From Mycolicibacterium chlorophenolicum (lineage in GTDB: Bacteria; Actinomycetota; Actinomycetes; Mycobacteriales; Mycobacteriaceae), in assembly GCF_001044235.1 (NCBI RefSeq), contig NZ_JYNL01000069.1, positions 479,643 through 543,642 of the forward strand: a stretch of 64,000 bases of DNA. Direction: 5' to 3'. The notes below the pieces were generated by a model. That model saw only the letters and a list, made by a program, of their open reading frames with translations, was not told the origin of the DNA and did no database searches. The translations under genes were made by a program, and so were the position numbers. Shown here in pieces: positions 15,613 through 24,963 of this stretch. Within the stretch, counting starts at the first letter, position 1, and every line of letters begins with the position of its first letter.

Positions 15613-17586
15613 CTATCGCCGCCGCTTGGACCCCAGGTAGTCGCCGACCACCGCTGCACCCAGACCGTCCAGATCGGGTACCACGACACGGCCGCCCACC
15701 CGCCGGGCCACCTGGTCGATGAACCGCGCGAGCCCTGGATCGCTGCCGAGCCGGAAGATCGTCACCTGCGCACCCAGCCGCGCCACCTCGTCGAAACCCT
15801 TCACGGTGTGCGCGATCGTGCGCGGGTGCGGCGGGTAATCGAAAAACACCGCAGGACTCCCGTTGCGGTCGAAGTCCTCCAGGTGCGCGGTCGGCTCACC
15901 GTCGGTGACGACGAGGACCACCGGCTGCGCGTTGGGGTGCCGCCGCAGGTGCCGACTCGCCAGCGCCAGCGCGTGGTGCAGATTGGTGCCCTGCTCGTAG
16001 ACGCCTTCCAGACCGGTCAGTTCGGCGGCGGTCACGGTGCGCGCATAGCGGCCGAACGCGACGATCTGCAACGCGTCGGACCGGAACCGGGTGCTGACCA
16101 GATGGTTGAGGGCCAGCGCGGTGCGCTTCATCGGCAACCAGCGGTTCTCCATCACCATCGAGAACGACGTGTCGACGAGCAACGCGACCGCGGCCTGGGT
16201 GCGGGTCTCGGTCTCGGAGATCTCCACGTCGTCGACGGTCAGGCTGATGCTGCCGGTGCGGGTACCCGTACCGGCTTCGCGCAGCACCGCATTGGTCAGT
16301 GTGCGGGTGACGTTCCACGGCTCGGTGTCGCCGAACTGCCAGGGCCGCGTCGCACCCGTGAGCTCACCCGCCGCGCCGGCCCGCCGCGTGTCGCGTTCGC
16401 CGTGCCGACCCGAGAGTTGCTGCGCCACATCGCGTAACGCCGTCTGACCGAGCTGACGCATGGCCTTGGGCGACAGCCGCCACTGCCCGTCGGCACCGCG
16501 GTCGAGGAAGCCCTGATTCATCAGCGCGCGTTCCAGTTCGGCCAAGGTGCGCGCGTTCACGGCGGCCTCGTCGCCGAGTTGACGGGCGAGCATGTCGAGG
16601 TCGACATCGTCCATCGTGGCGCCCGAATAGCTCTGGGAGAGCTGCTCGGCGAGCTGTTCGAGCTCGGCGATGTCGGCCAGCGCCTGCGCGCCCTGCCCCA
16701 TGCCCAGCGGATCGTCGCCGGAGAACCGTTGCGAACCGTCCCAGTCCTCGCCCGGCCGGGCCGCCTGCAGGTGGGCGTCCAAGCGGTTCAGCGCGTTCAT
16801 CAGCGACGGTGAACCGAACGCCTGCTGCGCCAGCGAGTCCAGCTCGGCACGCTGCTGCTCGGAGAGGCTGTTGCGGAAGCGCTGCGCGGCCGCGGCCCGC
16901 TTGGCCAGCGAGTCGAGCAGCTCGTCGATGTTGCGCGGGTTCTCGGGAAAGAACTCGCCGTGCTTGGCCATGAAGTTCTCGAAGTCCTGCTGGCTGTCTT
17001 CTCCGTTGGCGTGCTTGTCCAGCAGCTCGTTGAGGTCGTCGAGCATGTCGTTGACGCGCTGACGGTCCTCGTCGGTGGCGTTCTCCAGCGCCTCCTTCAT
17101 GCCGGCGAACCGCTGGTCGAGCATCTCGCGTCCGAGCAGATCCTTGATCTGGTCGTACTTCTCACGTGCCTCGGGCGAGCGCCACTCGTACTCGGCGAGC
17201 TCCTGCACCGCCTTGGCGGGCGAGGGTGACAGCGAATCCAGTTGCAGCTCGCCGAATCTGGCGTCGTCGTCGAGCGCGCGGGCCAGCTCCTTGCGTTCGG
17301 CGAGCACGGCCTCGTCGAGCAGCTTCTTGATGTCGGCCAGCGTGCCGTCGAGGTTGTTGTTCTGCAGCAACTCCCGTCGCCGCCGGTTGGCCTCGGCGGC
17401 CAGTTTGTCGGCGCCGGGCATGTTCTTCGACCCGCGCCGCAACAGCTCCGACAGCGCCCGCCGCGGCGAGGTGCCTTCCATCACGTCCTGGCCGATGGCC
17501 TCCAGCGCCTCGCGCAGATCGACCGGCGGCGCCAGCGGATCCGGTCCGCCGGTGTATCGCGAGTAGCGCGAGAAGTGTTTAGCCAT
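15613..17586 (-). CDS. VWA-domain protein (Rv0959-like)
   Basis: 657-residue cytosolic protein with a long charged, largely helical N-terminal region (1-430) rich in Glu, Gln and Leu, and a C-terminal von Willebrand A domain (about 455-640). The MIDAS residues are present: DTSFSM (DxSxS), GTNLHHAL and TDGEP. It overlaps the upstream MoxR-type ATPase gene by 8 bases. AAA+/VWA pairs act together as chaperone or metal-insertion machines; the client of this pair is unknown. Here the VWA protein is predicted to be the adaptor of the ATPase encoded at 17579-18973. Confidence 0.9.
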   Translation of the reverse strand: MAKHFSRYSRYTGGPDPLAPPVDLREALEAIGQDVMEGTSPRRALSELLRRGSKNMPGADKLAAEANRRRRELLQNNNLDGTLADIKKLLDEAVLAERKELARALDDDARFGELQLDSLSPSPAKAVQELAEYEWRSPEAREKYDQIKDLLGREMLDQRFAGMKEALENATDEDRQRVNDMLDDLNELLDKHANGEDSQQDFENFMAKHGEFFPENPRNIDELLDSLAKRAAAAQRFRNSLSEQQRAELDSLAQQAFGSPSLMNALNRLDAHLQAARPGEDWDGSQRFSGDDPLGMGQGAQALADIAELEQLAEQLSQSYSGATMDDVDLDMLARQLGDEAAVNARTLAELERALMNQGFLDRGADGQWRLSPKAMRQLGQTALRDVAQQLSGRHGERDTRRAGAAGELTGATRPWQFGDTEPWNVTRTLTNAVLREAGTGTRTGSISLTVDDVEISETETRTQAAVALLVDTSFSMVMENRWLPMKRTALALNHLVSTRFRSDALQIVAFGRYARTVTAAELTGLEGVYEQGTNLHHALALASRHLRRHPNAQPVVLVVTDGEPTAHLEDFDRNGSPAVFFDYPPHPRTIAHTVKGFDEVARLGAQVTIFRLGSDPGLARFIDQVARRVGGRVVVPDLDGLGAAVVGDYLGSKRRR

Positions 17587-18973
17587 AGACGGTTTCGCCT
17601 TCTCCCGACACCTTGTCGATCCGCTTGGCCAAATACAGTGCCTCGAGCGCCAATTCGATCGCGGCGGCGCGCTGACCTTCCGAGGACGCCTCGAGGCGGC
17701 GCTGGATCTCGGCCACCGCGGACACCTCGGGAAGGGCGGCGAGCACCTCGCGGGCGGACACCCGCTCCCCCGTCGTCACCGGCGAGCCGTTCTCCACCGC
17801 GGTGACGATCGGGCCGACGTCGATGCCGCCGAGCAGACGCTGGGCCGTCTCGGCCGTCGCGCGCCGCAGCAGATGCTCGAGCACCGCCTGCTCGCGGCCC
17901 TCCTCGCCGGACTCGAATTCCAGCTTGCCGCGCAGCACGTCGATCACAGTCCCGAGGTCGACGACGCGCGCCACCGGGTCCTGTTCGCCGAGTAGCGCGG
18001 CGCGGTGCCGCGCGGACGCGGCGACGGTCTCTGCCGCGGCGATGGCGAAGCGGGCCGAGACGCCGGAGCGCTGGTCGATCGCGGTGGATTCGCGCAGTGC
18101 CCGCGCGAACCGGGCCAGGATGGCCAGCAGGTAGGGCGGGACCTCGGCGGCCAGGTGTGCCTCCTGGCTGATGACACCGACCTCGGCGTCGAGTTCGAGC
18201 GGGTAGTGCGTGCGGATCTCGGCGCCGAACCGGTCCTTGAGCGGGGTGATGATGCGCCCGCGGTTGGTGTAGTCCTCGGGGTTGGCGCTGGCGACGACGA
18301 GCACGTCGAGCGGCAGTCGCAGTGTGTAGCCGCGGACCTGGATGTCGCGCTCCTCCATCACGTTGAGCATCGCGACCTGGATGCGCTCGGCCAGGTCGGG
18401 CAGCTCGTTGACCGCGACGATGCCGCGGTGTGCCCGCGGGATCAACCCGTAGGCGATGGTCTCGGGGTCACCGAGGCTGCGGCCCTCGGCCACCTTGATC
18501 GGGTCGATATCGCCGACCAGGTCGGCGACGCTGGTGTCGGGCGTGGCGAGCTTCTCGGTGTAGCGCTCGCTGCGGTGACGCCAGCTGATCGGCAGGTCCT
18601 CGCCCGAGTCGGCGGCCCGCCGGATCGACTCCGGCGTGATCGGGCTGTAGGGGTGCTCGCCGAGTTCGGCGCCCGCGATCACCGGGGTCCATTCGTCCAG
18701 CAGACCGCTCAGTGCGCGCAGCAACCGGGTCTTGCCCTGGCCGCGCTCGCCGAGCAGGACGATGTCGTGGCCGGCGATCAACGCCCGTTCCAGCTGCGGG
18801 ATGACGGTGTCCTCGAACCCCAGGATGCCCGGCCAGATCTGTTCTGCCGTTGCGCCTGAGCTCAGCGCCGCCAGCAGGTTCTCCCGGATCTCGGCCTTGA
18901 CGCTGCGCTCGCGATGCCCGGAGGCACGCAGCTCACCGACGGTACGGGGAAGGTCGTTAGGTGATGTCACCAC
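17579..18973 (-). CDS. MoxR/ChlI-type AAA+ ATPase (Rv0958-like)
   Basis: 464-residue AAA+ ATPase resembling magnesium-chelatase ChlI/BchI subunits. Walker A GERGQGKTRLL lies near residue 75, followed by the Walker B-like segment GIVAVNELPDLAERIQ, the long insert typical of the family and sensor-1 VVASANPEDYTNRG. The start is GTG 18973 (GTG 18970 is equally possible). It forms an operon with the VWA gene. No chlorophyll pathway exists in mycobacteria, so the ChlI similarity reflects fold, not function. Confidence 0.92.
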   Translation of the reverse strand: MVTSPNDLPRTVGELRASGHRERSVKAEIRENLLAALSSGATAEQIWPGILGFEDTVIPQLERALIAGHDIVLLGERGQGKTRLLRALSGLLDEWTPVIAGAELGEHPYSPITPESIRRAADSGEDLPISWRHRSERYTEKLATPDTSVADLVGDIDPIKVAEGRSLGDPETIAYGLIPRAHRGIVAVNELPDLAERIQVAMLNVMEERDIQVRGYTLRLPLDVLVVASANPEDYTNRGRIITPLKDRFGAEIRTHYPLELDAEVGVISQEAHLAAEVPPYLLAILARFARALRESTAIDQRSGVSARFAIAAAETVAASARHRAALLGEQDPVARVVDLGTVIDVLRGKLEFESGEEGREQAVLEHLLRRATAETAQRLLGGIDVGPIVTAVENGSPVTTGERVSAREVLAALPEVSAVAEIQRRLEASSEGQRAAAIELALEALYLAKRIDKVSGEGETVYG

Positions 18974-19042
18974 TCCACGCTACGACTGTTCTCCGCGAGC
19001 GGGCGTGTCTGTCCGCAACACACAGCGCCACGCTGGCATTTT

Positions 19043-19082
19043 GCGCACTATCACCGCCGTCGACGGCGCACTCCTAGTGCGC
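19043..19082 (-). terminator. purH terminator hairpin
   Basis: Arms GCGCACTA (19043-19050) and TAGTGCGC (19075-19082) enclose a second perfect palindrome GCCGTCGACGGC (19056-19067). The right arm overlaps the last purH codons and stop. It is placed to end the purH operon. Confidence 0.6.
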
Positions 19083-20660
19083 GAAGTGACGCGCCCCGGT
19101 CAGGTACAGCGTCACCCCGGCCTCGGCCGCGGCCGCCGTCACCTCGTCGTCGCGCACCGAACCACCGGGATGCACCACGGCCGTCACGCCGGCCCGCATC
19201 AACGTCTCGAGTCCGTCGGGGAACGGGAAGAACGCATCGGAGGCCGCCACGGCGCCCTGGGTGCGATCACCGGCCCGCTCGACCGCGAGCCGTGCCGCGT
19301 CGACGCGGTTGACCTGACCCATGCCGACGCCGACCGTGGCGCCGTCCTTGGCGACGACGATCGCGTTGGACTTGACCGCCCGGCAGGTGCGCCACGCGAA
19401 CACCAGGTCGGCCAGCACGGCGGGGTCGGCGGGCGTGCCGGTGGCCAGCGTCCAGTTCGCCGGGTCGTCGCCCGGCGCGTCCACGGCGTCGCGCTGCTGC
19501 ACCAGCAGGCCGCCGCTGACCTGACGGAACTCGGTGCCGCCGGGCTGCGGCTCGGACGCCACCAGGATGCGGATGTTCTTCTTGCCCCGCAGCACCTCGA
19601 CCGCGCCCGGCTCGTAGGCGGGCGCGACGATGACCTCGGTGAAGATGCCCGCCACGGTCTCGGCCATCTCGACGCTGACCTCGGTGTTGGTGGCGATGAC
19701 GCCGCCGAACGCCGACAGCGGATCGCATTCGTGGGCCTTGCGGTGTGCATCGGCCACCGACACCGACGACACCGCGATGCCACACGGGTTGGCGTGTTTG
19801 ATGATCGCCACGCAGATGTCCTCGTGGTCGAACGCGGCGCGCCAGGCCGCATCCGCGTCGGTGTAGTTGTTGTAGGACATCTCCTTGCCGTGCAGCTGCT
19901 CGGCCTGCGCCAGCCCCGGCCAGCCGCCGTCATCGCTGTAGAGCGCCGCCTGCTGGTGCGGGTTCTCGCCGTACCGGAGCACCGCCGTTCGGCGGAACGT
20001 CGCGCCGAACCACGGCGGCAAAGCCACGTCGCCGGCCTGGGCGGTGTCTTCGCCGGGGGCCAGCACCGACTCCATCCAGGACGCCACCGCCACGTCGTAC
20101 TCCGCGGTGTGCCGGAAAGCCAACGCCGCCAGCTTCTTCCGCTCGGCGAGGGTGAAACCGCCCGCGCGCACCGCGGCCAGCACGCCGTCGTAGCCGAGCG
20201 GTTCGACGACCACCGCGACGCTCGGATGGTTCTTCGCCGCAGCCCGCACCATCGACGGACCGCCGATGTCGATCTGCTCTACGCACTCGTCGACCCCGGC
20301 GCCGGAGTTGACGGTCTGGGTGAACGGATACAGGTTCACCACAACGAGTTCGAAGGGTTCGACCCCGAGATCGGAGAGCGCCGCGACGTGCTCGGGCTTG
20401 CGCTGGTCGGCCAGCAGCCCGGCGTGCACCCGCGGGTGCAGGGTCTTGACCCGACCGTCGAGCACCTCCGGGAAGCCGGTGACCTCCTCCACCGGCGTGA
20501 CCGGAACACCCGCGTCGGCAATGGTTTTCGCCGTCGAACCGGTGGACACGATGCTGACCCCGGCCTCGTGCAGGCCTTGCGCCAGCGGCACCAGGCCGGT
20601 CTTGTCGTACACGCTGATCAGGGCGCGACGGATGCGCCGCCTGCCGTCGTCGTCGGTCAT
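19074..20660 (-). CDS. purH: Bifunctional AICAR transformylase / IMP cyclohydrolase PurH
   Basis: 528-residue enzyme for the last two steps of de novo purine synthesis: formylation of AICAR with 10-formyl-THF, then closure to IMP. The N-terminal cyclohydrolase domain (1-200) begins RRALISVYDKTGLVPLAQ and contains STGSTAKTI and VKTLHPRVHAG. The transformylase domain (about 200-528) contains RYGENPHQQAALY, KHANPCGIA, SNAIVVAKDGATVGVGMGQ and the C-terminal TGARHFAH. Start ATG 20660 overlaps the purN stop (ATGA). It is last in the perM-purN-purH run. Confidence 0.97.
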   Translation of the reverse strand: MTDDDGRRRIRRALISVYDKTGLVPLAQGLHEAGVSIVSTGSTAKTIADAGVPVTPVEEVTGFPEVLDGRVKTLHPRVHAGLLADQRKPEHVAALSDLGVEPFELVVVNLYPFTQTVNSGAGVDECVEQIDIGGPSMVRAAAKNHPSVAVVVEPLGYDGVLAAVRAGGFTLAERKKLAALAFRHTAEYDVAVASWMESVLAPGEDTAQAGDVALPPWFGATFRRTAVLRYGENPHQQAALYSDDGGWPGLAQAEQLHGKEMSYNNYTDADAAWRAAFDHEDICVAIIKHANPCGIAVSSVSVADAHRKAHECDPLSAFGGVIATNTEVSVEMAETVAGIFTEVIVAPAYEPGAVEVLRGKKNIRILVASEPQPGGTEFRQVSGGLLVQQRDAVDAPGDDPANWTLATGTPADPAVLADLVFAWRTCRAVKSNAIVVAKDGATVGVGMGQVNRVDAARLAVERAGDRTQGAVAASDAFFPFPDGLETLMRAGVTAVVHPGGSVRDDEVTAAAAEAGVTLYLTGARHFAH

Positions 20661-21286
20661 CCTATGGTCGCCTTTCGTCCCGTCCAGGTGACGCCGCGGG
20701 TGGCCAGCGCCGCCAGGACATCCACCAGAAGTTCTCGTTCGATCACCTTGATCCGTTCGTGCAGCGTCGCCTCGTCGTCGCCGTCGAGCACGGGCACGGC
20801 CTGCTGCGCGACGATCGGGCCGGTGTCGGTTCCCGCGTCCACGAGGTGCACGGTGCACCCGGTGACGCGGACGCCGTAGGCCAGGGCGTCGGCGACGGCG
20901 TGTGCGCCGGGAAACGCGGGCAGCAGCGCGGGATGGGTGTTGACCACCCGCCCCGGGAAGCGCGAAAGAAACTCCGGTCCAAGGATTTTCATGAAGCCCG
21001 CAGACACCACCAGGTCGGGGGTGTGCTCGGCGGTGGCCTCGGTGATCGCGGCGTCCCACGCGGCCCGGTCCGGATACGCGCGCAGCGGCACGGTGAAGGT
21101 GGGCACCGACGCCGCCTCGGCGATCTGCAGCGCGGCACAGTCGCGGTCGGTGCCGACGGCCACCACGCGGGCCGGGTAGTCGCCGACCGCGGCCTTCAGC
21201 AGCGAGGCGAGCAGCGAGCCCGTGCCCGAGGCGAGCACCACGAGCCGCGCCGGCGCGCTCGGGGGAACCCGGACCTCTGGCTGCAC
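20657..21286 (-). CDS. purN: Phosphoribosylglycinamide formyltransferase PurN
   Basis: 209-residue GAR transformylase, third step of purine synthesis, using 10-formyl-THF. It shows ARLVVLASGTGSLL at the N-terminus, the active-site segment NTHPALLPAFPGAH (Asn/His) and VDAGTDTGPIVAQ with the catalytic Asp. GTG 21286 is preferred because it begins at VQPEVRVPPSAPAR, which matches the M. tuberculosis N-terminus, and lies 10 bases after the perM stop. An ATG at 21325 inside perM is possible. It overlaps purH by 4 bases. Confidence 0.94.
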   Translation of the reverse strand: MQPEVRVPPSAPARLVVLASGTGSLLASLLKAAVGDYPARVVAVGTDRDCAALQIAEAASVPTFTVPLRAYPDRAAWDAAITEATAEHTPDLVVSAGFMKILGPEFLSRFPGRVVNTHPALLPAFPGAHAVADALAYGVRVTGCTVHLVDAGTDTGPIVAQQAVPVLDGDDEATLHERIKVIERELLVDVLAALATRGVTWTGRKATIG

Positions 21287-21296
21287 GGCAGGAAGC

Positions 21297-22697
21297 CTAG
21301 TGGGTGGTGCCGTCGCGGCCGCCACGCATGTCGTCGTCGGCCATGAAGTGGTCCTCGGGGTCCTCGGCGTCGAGGTCGGCCGGCAGCGGTTCGGGCGCCG
21401 TCCTCTCCGCGATCGGCGGTGCCGGTTCGTCGACGGCGACGACGGCCTCCGGCGCGATCTCGACGGTGTCCGGGTCGGCCTCCTCGGCCACCGGCTCCGG
21501 CTCGGGTTCGGGTTCGGGTTCCTCGATCACCGGCGCGGGCCGGCGCACCCGCGGCTGGAAGCCGCCCGACATCGCCACCGTCAGCGCACCGATCCCCGCG
21601 AACCAGACGAACACCGCCGGCCCGAACGTGGTCTGGTCGACGCTGACGTCACCGAAGTTGCCGAGCTCTCCGCCGCCCGCATAGCCCAGCAGCGCCATCG
21701 CCGCGGCGCCGACGAGGGCCGCGACCAGGACCTTTGCCAGGGCCTGCAGCGGCGGCAGCGGGCGGCGCGCGCACTGCTGCCCCAGAGCGACCCCGGCCAC
21801 GGCGGCCACGATCAGCAGGGCCACCCACACCGGGCCCAGCGGCGGCGTCGGGACCGCGGCGAGCACCGGCAGTGCCGGCACGTCACCGCCCAGCACCGTG
21901 AACGCGCTGAACGTCGCCAGCCCGATGTGCGCGCTCGAGCCGACGGCCACCGCCGCGGCGCCCACCACGACGTTGGGCAGGTAGAGCACCGACAGCACGG
22001 TCAGGCTGAGCTGGCCGAACATCGAATCGGTGATGGAGTAGAGGTCGTGCATCGTCGACCAGTGGACGATGAGCGAGCCCGACACGACCGCGGCCGACAG
22101 CGCCAGCAGGGCCAGCACACCGGCCCACGCGGCACGGAAGGCGTCGGGAAGCCACGCCGGCAGCGGTGTCGAGCGCAGCAGACGCCGGCCCACCCGCGAT
22201 CCGACGCCCAGCGCGGCGCCGATCGCGTGCACGACGAACACGCCGCCGAGCGCCCGTGACGCGTCCGGGGTCTGCAACTCGGTGAGCACCGACGCGGCGT
22301 CGTGGATGAAGGCCAGACAGATCGCCGCGATCAGCACCGGCCCGCCCAGCGCCGAGGCCACCACCCACCGCGTGACGAACCAGGACGTGCTGGTCACCGC
22401 CGCCGCGGTGGTCCGCGCCGTGCCGTAGACCATCGCCATCACCGGCAGCAGCGGCATCACGCCCAGGGCGCTGCCCGCGATGGACACGGGCACCTGGTGC
22501 ACGCCCAGCCACATGCTGGCGATGGCGCCGGACGCGCCGGTCATGTCGCTGTTGGCGATCAGCAGCTGGGACAGCACCACCGCGGCGATGACGACGAGCG
22601 CGACAAGTGACGGCCCGAACGCCACCCGGAGCAGTTCACGCGCCTGGCGTGTCCCGGCTGGTCCTGGCGCACCACCCGCGCGCGGGGGACTGTTCAC
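21297..22697 (-). CDS. perM: Integral membrane protein PerM
   Basis: 466-residue polytopic membrane protein (about ten hydrophobic helices between residues 25 and 385) with an acidic, Pro/Glu-rich cytoplasmic tail containing an EPEPEPEPEP run and ending DMRGGRDGTTH. It belongs to the DUF6350 family and occupies the place of Rv0955 (PerM), which is needed for persistence and cell division under low magnesium in M. tuberculosis and has been linked to FtsB. It is transcribed into purN and purH with 10 bases between coding regions. ATG 22697 gives a short cytoplasmic N-terminus. Confidence 0.88.
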   Translation of the reverse strand: MNSPPRAGGAPGPAGTRQARELLRVAFGPSLVALVVIAAVVLSQLLIANSDMTGASGAIASMWLGVHQVPVSIAGSALGVMPLLPVMAMVYGTARTTAAAVTSTSWFVTRWVVASALGGPVLIAAICLAFIHDAASVLTELQTPDASRALGGVFVVHAIGAALGVGSRVGRRLLRSTPLPAWLPDAFRAAWAGVLALLALSAAVVSGSLIVHWSTMHDLYSITDSMFGQLSLTVLSVLYLPNVVVGAAAVAVGSSAHIGLATFSAFTVLGGDVPALPVLAAVPTPPLGPVWVALLIVAAVAGVALGQQCARRPLPPLQALAKVLVAALVGAAAMALLGYAGGGELGNFGDVSVDQTTFGPAVFVWFAGIGALTVAMSGGFQPRVRRPAPVIEEPEPEPEPEPVAEEADPDTVEIAPEAVVAVDEPAPPIAERTAPEPLPADLDAEDPEDHFMADDDMRGGRDGTTH

Positions 22698-22757
22698 AGG
22701 TGGGCCGCTCCTCCAAGACGCTCGGGCGCGCGACGGTCGCGCATGCGCGGCTTGAGA

Positions 22758-23627
22758 TTACGACGACTGGCCGGGCGAAGTGGTCGGCGACGACTGGTGT
22801 TGCGTGGGTACCTGTGTCGTCGGCGCGTTGCTCGACGGCGGCTGACCGTAGGTCGGGTAGCCGGTGGGCGGGGTCGGCGGACCCGACTGGGCGCCGGGCT
22901 GCCCACCCGAAGACGGCGAGGCGGCGGGGAAACCGCCGGTCGAGGGCCCGGCACTCGGGTAGCCGCCGTACGGCGTCGGGTAGCCCGGCCGCTGCTGCTG
23001 GCCGCCGCCCTGCCCGCCGTGCTGCGGCTGACCGGGGTGCTGACCGTAGTACGACCCGGGGTACTGGCCGTACTGGGGCTGCTCGTACTTGGGCCGCGAC
23101 ACCGGCGGGGTGATCACACCGGAGTCGAACAGCAGCACCACCACGGCGACCGCGGCCTGCAGCAGCGTGAACGCGATCAGCAGGTACAGCCCCCAGTCGA
23201 CGGTCGTGCCGCTGGGCTTGTTGATGACCTCGGAGATCACGAGCAGGAAGCCGAGCACGGACGCCACCGCGGCGACGGCGACGTAGTTGCGCTGCCGGGG
23301 CAGCAGGCCGACACCGGCGAACAGGGCGGCCACCACGGCGGCGATGACCGCGAAGCCCAACCCGACCGAGCTTCCGCTGAGCTCGCCGAGACCCGGGAAG
23401 TCCGACGAGGTCACGGTGAACTGCGGCGCGAAATACGACAGGTAGACGAGCAGTCCGAGCGCGGCGACGGCGGCGCTCAGATAGCCGGGGAGCTTGCTCG
23501 GTCCGCCGGCCGCCGGATCGGGCTCGCCGATCTTCGCGAACTGCTGTGTCGGCGCGGAGAACTGCGTCGTGGGCTGCTGGGCGGGCGGGTATCCGGAGCC
23601 TCCGGGTGCGCCTTGGGGGTACGACAT
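22758..23627 (-). CDS. DUF5336 membrane protein (Rv0954-like)
   Basis: 289-residue protein with a cytoplasmic Gly/Pro/Gln-rich N-terminus, four transmembrane helices between about residues 48 and 165, and a low-complexity tail of about 110 residues rich in Gly, Gln, Tyr and Pro (repeated QYG/QPQ/GGYP units). It corresponds to Rv0954, which has been reported as part of the mycobacterial cell-division network. ATG 23627 is preceded by a strong AGGAGAGG ribosome site. It lies 60 bases upstream of perM in the same direction, so two division-linked membrane proteins are probably co-transcribed. Confidence 0.88.
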   Translation of the reverse strand: MSYPQGAPGGSGYPPAQQPTTQFSAPTQQFAKIGEPDPAAGGPSKLPGYLSAAVAALGLLVYLSYFAPQFTVTSSDFPGLGELSGSSVGLGFAVIAAVVAALFAGVGLLPRQRNYVAVAAVASVLGFLLVISEVINKPSGTTVDWGLYLLIAFTLLQAAVAVVVLLFDSGVITPPVSRPKYEQPQYGQYPGSYYGQHPGQPQHGGQGGGQQQRPGYPTPYGGYPSAGPSTGGFPAASPSSGGQPGAQSGPPTPPTGYPTYGQPPSSNAPTTQVPTQHQSSPTTSPGQSS

Positions 23628-23770
23628 GACCTCTCCTGTGCTGTGCGGGCACCGCATCGACGACGTCGACGCAGGCGACTGCGATCCCGACGGACCGCCT
23701 GAGCGATTCGTTGAACCACGCTAGCGCACACCGGGGTGCGCCTGTCACGCCCGCGCAGCCGCGCAGGCGG

Positions 23771-24901
23771 CTACGCCGACACGAGCACAGCCGGGTCGAT
23801 CGCGTCCCGTTCGGCGGCCTCGATGTCACGGACCAGCGGCAACACCCGGGAGCCGAAGTACTCGATCTCCTCCTGAAAATGCAGGAATCCGCCCAGGATC
23901 AGATCGACTCCACGTTTGCGATAGGCCGCGATGCGTTCGGCGATCTGCTCGGGCGTGCCGATCAGTTTCGTGCGGAATCCGTCGTTGTACTGCACCAGAT
24001 CTTCGAAGGTCGAATCCGCCCACATGCCGGTCTTGTCCGCGGTCGCGTTGCCGGCCTGCTGCACGGCGGCGCCGAAACCTTCGACGGCGGGCCGGTTCGC
24101 CTTCGCGATGATCTCGCGGAGGACCTCTTTCGCCTCTTTCTCGGTGTCCCTGGCGATGATGAAGGCGTTGAGGCCGAACTTCACCTCGCGGCCGACCTCC
24201 CTGGCGTGATCCCGGACGTCGACGATCTGTTCGGTGACACCGTCGAAGTCCTTGCCGTTGGAGAAGTACCAGTCCGCGTACCGGCCGCCGTTGCGCCGGG
24301 CGGCGGTGGAGTTCCCGCCCTGGAAGATCTCCGGGTTGGGCCGCTCGGGGGTGTTGACCGGTTTCGGCTTGAGCGTGAAGTCGTGGATGCGGTAGAAGTC
24401 GCCGCGGAAGTCCACCTCGTCCTCGGTCCAGATCTTGCGCAGCACCTGCAGGAACTCGGCACTGCGGCGGTACCGCTCGTCGTGCTCGAGCCACGGCTCA
24501 CCCAGGTGGGTGAACTCGTCCTTGAACCAGCCGGAGACCACGTTGACGGCGAACCGGCCGCCGGAGAGCTGATCGGCGGTGGCGCCGAGCTTGGCCAGCA
24601 CCGCGGGCTGCCAGAGCCCCGGATGGACGGCCGCGATGACCTTCAACCGCTGGGTGGCCAGCAGCAGGGCGAGGCTGAAGCTGGTGGACTCGTGCTGGTA
24701 TTCGGCGCCGTAGCTGGCTTCGTAGCGCACCTGGGACAGCGCGTACTCGAAACCGTTGTTCTCCGCGGTCTGCGCCAGCTTGGCGTTGTACTCGTAGTTC
24801 CAGTCGGTGCGCTGCTCGATGTCGCTGGTCACCAGGCCGCCGCTGACGTTGGGCACCCAGTAGGCGAACGAGATGTTGTCGGCGATGCGTTCGGTCGTCA
24901 T
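23771..24901 (-). CDS. sfnG: Dimethylsulfone monooxygenase SfnG-like (LLM flavin enzyme)
   Basis: 376-residue luciferase-like, FMNH2-dependent monooxygenase. It follows the SfnG family nearly end to end: ISFAYWVPNVSGGLVTSDIEQRTDW at the N-terminus, YGAEYQHES, VNVVSGWFKDEF, LKPKP, IFQGGNSTAAR, and DLILGGFLHFQEEIEYFG near the C-terminus. SfnG oxidises dimethylsulfone to methanesulfinate, supplying sulfur. A separate flavin reductase is needed; none is adjacent. The PLP decarboxylase gene ends 62 bases upstream, so the two may be co-transcribed. It interrupts the mycobacterial order Rv0954-Rv0953c. Confidence 0.85.
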   Translation of the reverse strand: MTTERIADNISFAYWVPNVSGGLVTSDIEQRTDWNYEYNAKLAQTAENNGFEYALSQVRYEASYGAEYQHESTSFSLALLLATQRLKVIAAVHPGLWQPAVLAKLGATADQLSGGRFAVNVVSGWFKDEFTHLGEPWLEHDERYRRSAEFLQVLRKIWTEDEVDFRGDFYRIHDFTLKPKPVNTPERPNPEIFQGGNSTAARRNGGRYADWYFSNGKDFDGVTEQIVDVRDHAREVGREVKFGLNAFIIARDTEKEAKEVLREIIAKANRPAVEGFGAAVQQAGNATADKTGMWADSTFEDLVQYNDGFRTKLIGTPEQIAERIAAYRKRGVDLILGGFLHFQEEIEYFGSRVLPLVRDIEAAERDAIDPAVLVSA

Positions 24902-24963
24902 GGTCCGTCATCGAACCGGCCGGCCGCGCCCCGGTCATCGGTATGGATCGCGGTGACCGGAAC

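Noticed and set aside
18974..19042. A dispersed repeat in the ATPase-purH gap (GCGGGCGTGTCTGTCCGCAA).
   Set aside because: It looks like a half of an inverted repeat, but the second half is too degenerate and no other copy was found in the window.
18732..20879. A 700-codon open frame on the plus strand across purH and the ATPase gene, and similar long antisense frames elsewhere (for example 2447-3541, 28184-29818, 30287-32317).
   Set aside because: High GC keeps opposite-strand frames open. Each lies over a well-recognised gene on the other strand and has low-complexity Arg/Gly/His-rich translation without domain features.
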